Assembly: GCA_932294295.1 (NCBI GenBank)
Contig: OW028575.1
Location: 41,946,753 to 42,010,752, forward strand
Length of the DNA: 64,000 nucleotides
From: Alitta virens
Taxonomy: Eukaryota; Annelida; Polychaeta; Phyllodocida; Nereididae
Direction of reading: 5' to 3'
Translations under genes and position numbers: made by a program
The notes under the pieces: model-generated
The model's input: only the letters and a program-made list of their open reading frames with translations
Databases searched by the model: none
Told to the model about the DNA's origin: nothing
Part shown: positions 61,516 to 64,000 of the stretch, piece by piece
Layout of the letters: each line of letters opens with the position of its first letter
How positions within the stretch are numbered: position 1 is the stretch's first letter

Positions 61516-62009
61516 TGTCCGACAGAGTGAAAAAGTGCATCGGGTTTCTAGACCTTCTGCTGAGCGCCTACAAGCTGACTCCTCGCTCCGCGCGCTCACT
61601 ACTGAGAGAAGCGTCTAGGGACCAACTTCTATGCTTAACCGAGGTGATCCTTAATACGCTAGAGGGGAACTTGACTGTATCTAACAGCCCTCGCTTAGAA
61701 CTGGCTGAGTTCAAATTAATGCTGAGGAAAGTGGCCAAAATAGTCTCAGACTCCTCCTCCTCCTCCTCCTCTGCGTCTTCAGGCACCACCACCACCACCA
61801 CCACCACCACCGCCTCCTCTAGGAAACGGGGTGTCTCGACTAAAATTAAAAGATACTCCAACCGTAGGACCACCGTTGCCTCTAGAAAGCTGCTGAGAGA
61901 CCTCTACGTAGCTCGATACAAGACACTAATAGCTTTTCTGAGGCATTGCTTACCCGGTTTAAAAAGTCTACTGATAGAGGAGAAACATGACGCCGACTAT
62001 GAAATTTAA
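61515..62009 (+). CDS. Small helical Polinton accessory protein, unknown function
   Basis: 164 codons, starting at the ATG that shares its A with the ATPase stop. The helical N-terminal half has a pattern 'SLLREASRDQLLCLTEVIL' followed by 'LEGNL'. I associate it with a small basic protein that recurs near Maverick-type genes (L..AS..L...L.E..LN.L.GN). Then comes a Ser/Thr linker (runs of Ser and Thr), a basic stretch ('SSRKRGVSTKIKRYSNRR') and a hydrophobic C-terminal helix ('TLIAFLRHCLPGLKSLL'). The basic content would suit a DNA-condensing or core protein, which is inference. Overlaps the next ORF by 23 bp. Confidence 0.65.
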   Translation: MSDRVKKCIGFLDLLLSAYKLTPRSARSLLREASRDQLLCLTEVILNTLEGNLTVSNSPRLELAEFKLMLRKVAKIVSDSSSSSSSASSGTTTTTTTTTASSRKRGVSTKIKRYSNRRTTVASRKLLRDLYVARYKTLIAFLRHCLPGLKSLLIEEKHDADYEI

Positions 62010-62778
62010 CCGAAAGGTTTACGTTATTCCTCAGGAAAAATACGACGGTATGATGGAGAGGAACGAGAAAATCGCGACGGATGCGCAGGGGCGACGGGCC
62101 GCAACCGCTGCCATAGGCAGCGGCGCGGGCCCGTCGCCCCCTCTTCCACTGTCGGGTGAGGTACCGAAGGTCGCGGCTTCTAGTGCTGCAGAAGGGCACC
62201 TCGAGGAAGGGGGGCCGCCCGCTCGCCACTTAAATACAGCGACCAGCGGATCGTCGTCGTCATCGCCGACGTCGACCGGAGGAGACCTACTGAAGGATAT
62301 ACGACATAAAATAGACGCCGAGTTATCGGAAGAATGGCTGAGAAATAAAGCTATGAAGATCGCGTATTTATTACTCGCCGAGGACGCCGTCGACTATAAA
62401 AAGTATTACGTCGATCTGCTCTTGCACACTCAGTCTAGCTCTTTTCCTCCGCCCTACAAGCACCACAAGTTGTACTGGCTGCTGCTGAGACGCGGAGTTC
62501 CTCTGAATTTAATTTCCAACGTTAAATTACGGAGAATATTGCATTATATGAAGAACAAATATAGAGCCGAAGAGGAAGAAGAGGAAGAAGAGGAAGAAGA
62601 GGAAGAAGTTCGGAGGTCGTTGAAGAGGAAGAGGGTGAGGGAGAGCTATAGCACCAGGAAAAGGTTTGAGGAGTCCGAGACCGAAACGGAGACCTCCGAG
62701 GATATAGGAGGCGAAAAAGAAGCGCTAAAAAAATATAAGAGGACACCTAGACAGTGGATCAAGTTGACTACTAAATAA
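61987..62778 (+). CDS. Polinton accessory protein with helical core and basic/acidic tail, unknown
   Basis: 263 codons from ATG 61987; an alternative start at 61999 ('MKFNRKVYVIPQEKYD') looks more natural, since many Polinton ORFs begin with a short strand plus 'VP..KY'. A Gly/Pro/Ser-rich linker follows. The helical domain ('LLKDIRHKIDAELSEEWL' to 'LRRILHYMKNKY', about residues 97-190) comes next, then a Glu run of about 14 and a Lys/Arg-rich tail with possible nuclear localisation signals ('RRSLKRKRVR'). No family named with confidence. Overlaps the previous ORF by 23 bp and ends 2 nt before the integrase ATG. Confidence 0.65.
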   Translation: MTPTMKFNRKVYVIPQEKYDGMMERNEKIATDAQGRRAATAAIGSGAGPSPPLPLSGEVPKVAASSAAEGHLEEGGPPARHLNTATSGSSSSSPTSTGGDLLKDIRHKIDAELSEEWLRNKAMKIAYLLLAEDAVDYKKYYVDLLLHTQSSSFPPPYKHHKLYWLLLRRGVPLNLISNVKLRRILHYMKNKYRAEEEEEEEEEEEEEVRRSLKRKRVRESYSTRKRFEESETETETSEDIGGEKEALKKYKRTPRQWIKLTTK

Positions 62779-62780
62779 TC

Positions 62781-64000
62781 ATGCCTCTACCCAAAGACAT
62801 TGACGCTTATTTATCGCGCAGATTTTACAATTATAAGTCACCCGGCGGCTTCACCAGTGCTGCCAAGTTATACGCGGTTATAAAGAGCGAAGGTCGATAC
62901 GACATAAGCATGACTAGAATAGAAGAATGGGCCGAGTCTCAGGACATTGTCACTTTACACAAGTCCTCCAGAGAAAAACCCTCGAAGTATAGAAGAGTCA
63001 TAGCGCCCGGTATGAATCACATGTGGGACTGCGATCTTCTGGTATTGAATGGCGAAAGGTTCAAGAACGCTAATCGAGGGTTCGCCTACATCCTGGTGGC
63101 TATAGACGTCTTCTCTAGATACTGCAGACTCGGAGCGGTCAAGAGCAAAAGCGCCAGGCACATGAAAATAGCTTTCCAAGAAATATTCGCCGAAGCGGGA
63201 GACTCGGGGACACCGAAATTCATAAGGTCCGACAGGGGGACCGAATTCACAAATTCCCAGGTCAGGGATTTACTTAAAGACAAGGGAGTAAGACACGTCT
63301 TAAGCAATACAGAAACCAAGGCCAACTACGCCGAAGCGGCTATTAAAGGGTTGAAAAAAAGGCTATTCCAATACTTCCAATACGCCAACGGCTACGGGTA
63401 TCTAGAGGAAATAGGAGGAATTGCCGCCTCGTACAACGCCACTATTCACTCTAGTATAGGAGTGAGTCCTAAAAGCGTCGACCAGGAAAACGAGCAGGAA
63501 ATATGGGACTACCAATACGTCACTCAGCGAAATAGCAAAGACTTGATCGGAGCGTTCAAGCTAGCCATTTCTACTTCTGGAAGCAAGAGACTACATCGAT
63601 ACAAATTCGCTATAAATCAGCGAGTGAGAGCGTCCTACAAGCGTAAAGGGAATTTTTTTCGTTCTTACGACGAGCAGTTTACAGGCGAAGTATTTACTGT
63701 CAGGAACAGGAAATTCTCTGACGGAGTTGCTATTTATTACCTGAAAGACTACGAGGGAGAAGACGTATCGGGGCCTTTCTACGCTAATGAACTGACGTCG
63801 GTGAAATTTGACCCCGACGCTTTCTTCAAGATCGAAAAAGTGATCAAGAAACGACTGAGGCGTGACGGAGTAGAAGAAAGTCTAGTTAAGTATCAGTCCT
63901 GGCCATCGAAATACAATCAGTGGCTACTCAGCTCTAATATCAAGACGTTGAAGGCTAAGACTAAGACTAAGACTAAGACTAAGACTACGTCTAAGACTTA
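62781..64000 (+). CDS. Polinton integrase (rve/DDE), C terminus runs off window
   Basis: Inserts the element into host DNA. Open from ATG 62781 (2 nt after the preceding stop, TAAtcATG) through the last base, 406 complete codons without a stop. The N-terminal helical part ('GGFTSAAKLYAVIKSEG') is a helix-turn-helix-like zone. Catalytic core: first Asp in 'MWDCDLLVLN', second in 'IRSDRGTEFTNSQV', Glu in 'NYAEAAIKGLKKRL', plus 'YNATIHSSIGVSPKSV' typical of retroviral-type and Polinton integrases. The C-terminal 'EESLVKYQSWPSKYNQWL' matches the pattern of a chromodomain-like end. The visible tail is a Lys-Thr repeat from an (aagact)n run (63952-63994). The frame is intact. Confidence 0.93.
   Translation, partial: MPLPKDIDAYLSRRFYNYKSPGGFTSAAKLYAVIKSEGRYDISMTRIEEWAESQDIVTLHKSSREKPSKYRRVIAPGMNHMWDCDLLVLNGERFKNANRGFAYILVAIDVFSRYCRLGAVKSKSARHMKIAFQEIFAEAGDSGTPKFIRSDRGTEFTNSQVRDLLKDKGVRHVLSNTETKANYAEAAIKGLKKRLFQYFQYANGYGYLEEIGGIAASYNATIHSSIGVSPKSVDQENEQEIWDYQYVTQRNSKDLIGAFKLAISTSGSKRLHRYKFAINQRVRASYKRKGNFFRSYDEQFTGEVFTVRNRKFSDGVAIYYLKDYEGEDVSGPFYANELTSVKFDPDAFFKIEKVIKKRLRRDGVEESLVKYQSWPSKYNQWLLSSNIKTLKAKTKTKTKTKTTSKT

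Larger units (their letters stand above)
50954..64000. mobile_element. Polinton/Maverick (adintovirus-like) element, right end outside window
   Basis: Protein-primed DNA polymerase B, A32/FtsK-type packaging ATPase and a retroviral-type (rve) integrase together define Polintons/Mavericks and related adintoviruses. The left boundary falls somewhere between the kinase stop (50953) and the first element ORF (51214). No terminal inverted repeat can be fixed because the other end is beyond base 64000. A candidate is the stretch starting 'agtgtaagctagttaatac' at about 51117, since Polinton ends start with AG. Major and minor capsid proteins and the adenain-like protease are not in view. Coding frames are intact, suggesting a young copy, while its non-coding parts are full of microsatellites. 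Confidence 0.85.

Noticed and set aside
61568..61873. Minus-strand ORF with Val and Glu runs opposite the 61515 gene
   Set aside because: Shadow of the Ser/Thr repeats of the plus-strand gene; same for minus-strand frames at 61882-62229 and 62522-62746.
53732..64000. Free-living virus or contaminant sequence
   Set aside because: Frames are intact, but the element is contiguous with spliced animal genes, its own gene has introns, and its spacers carry host-style microsatellites; an integrated element is the simpler reading.

Overview
The window looks like nuclear DNA of an animal, most likely a marine invertebrate. Its genes are split by GT-AG introns with consistent phases, the intergenic DNA is AT-rich and packed with transposon debris and microsatellites, and it holds a metazoan-type Piwi gene. 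I cannot name the species from sequence alone; a deuterostome or another marine invertebrate is a guess.

Layout. (1) 1-7.35 kb: the 5' two-thirds of a Piwi-subfamily Argonaute gene on the minus strand (11 coding exons visible), running off the left edge; a 191-202 bp tandem repeat lies at the left edge, 3' of the last visible exon. (2) 7.35-20.6 kb: no intact gene. It holds short palindromes, an 81 bp duplication, LINE remnants, a 1.5 kb TTAA-flanked Kolobok-like DNA transposon remnant and many long poly-C/poly-G runs. (3) 20.65-26.87 kb: a 6.2 kb foldback element whose two inverted arms are built from 660 bp higher-order tandem repeats and which is flanked by a direct repeat. A tRNA-derived SINE sits next to it. 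(4) 29.4-31.2 kb: a three-exon (5' incomplete) GT32/OCH1-like glycosyltransferase gene on the minus strand, with a 5'-truncated LINE reverse transcriptase inserted antisense just upstream (31.24-32.53 kb). (5) 32.6-47.1 kb: gene-poor DNA with several near-perfect palindromic mini-elements and poly-G/C tracts. (6) 47.1-50.95 kb: a four-exon gene for a protein kinase, followed by five 10-residue repeats and a C-terminal segment resembling the start of a herpesvirus-tegument-type (C76-like) cysteine protease. (7) about 51.0-64.0 kb (right edge): most of a Polinton/Maverick (adintovirus-like) element.

The Polinton part carries a small membrane protein and a 340-residue protein on the plus strand. 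On the minus strand lie a protein-primed family B DNA polymerase and a spliced Ser/Pro-rich acidic protein. A tightly packed plus-strand block follows: packaging ATPase, two accessory proteins and an integrase that runs off the window. DNA polymerase plus integrase would replicate and insert the element, and the ATPase points to a virion-packaging heritage. Capsid genes are not in view and would be expected beyond 64,000. The most unusual aspects are the overlapping start/stop arrangement of the ATPase-ORF-ORF-integrase block in an animal genome, and exon phases that allow the polymerase to be an alternative splice product of the upstream disordered-protein gene. The foldback element, the palindrome families and the kinase/protease gene also deserve a second look.
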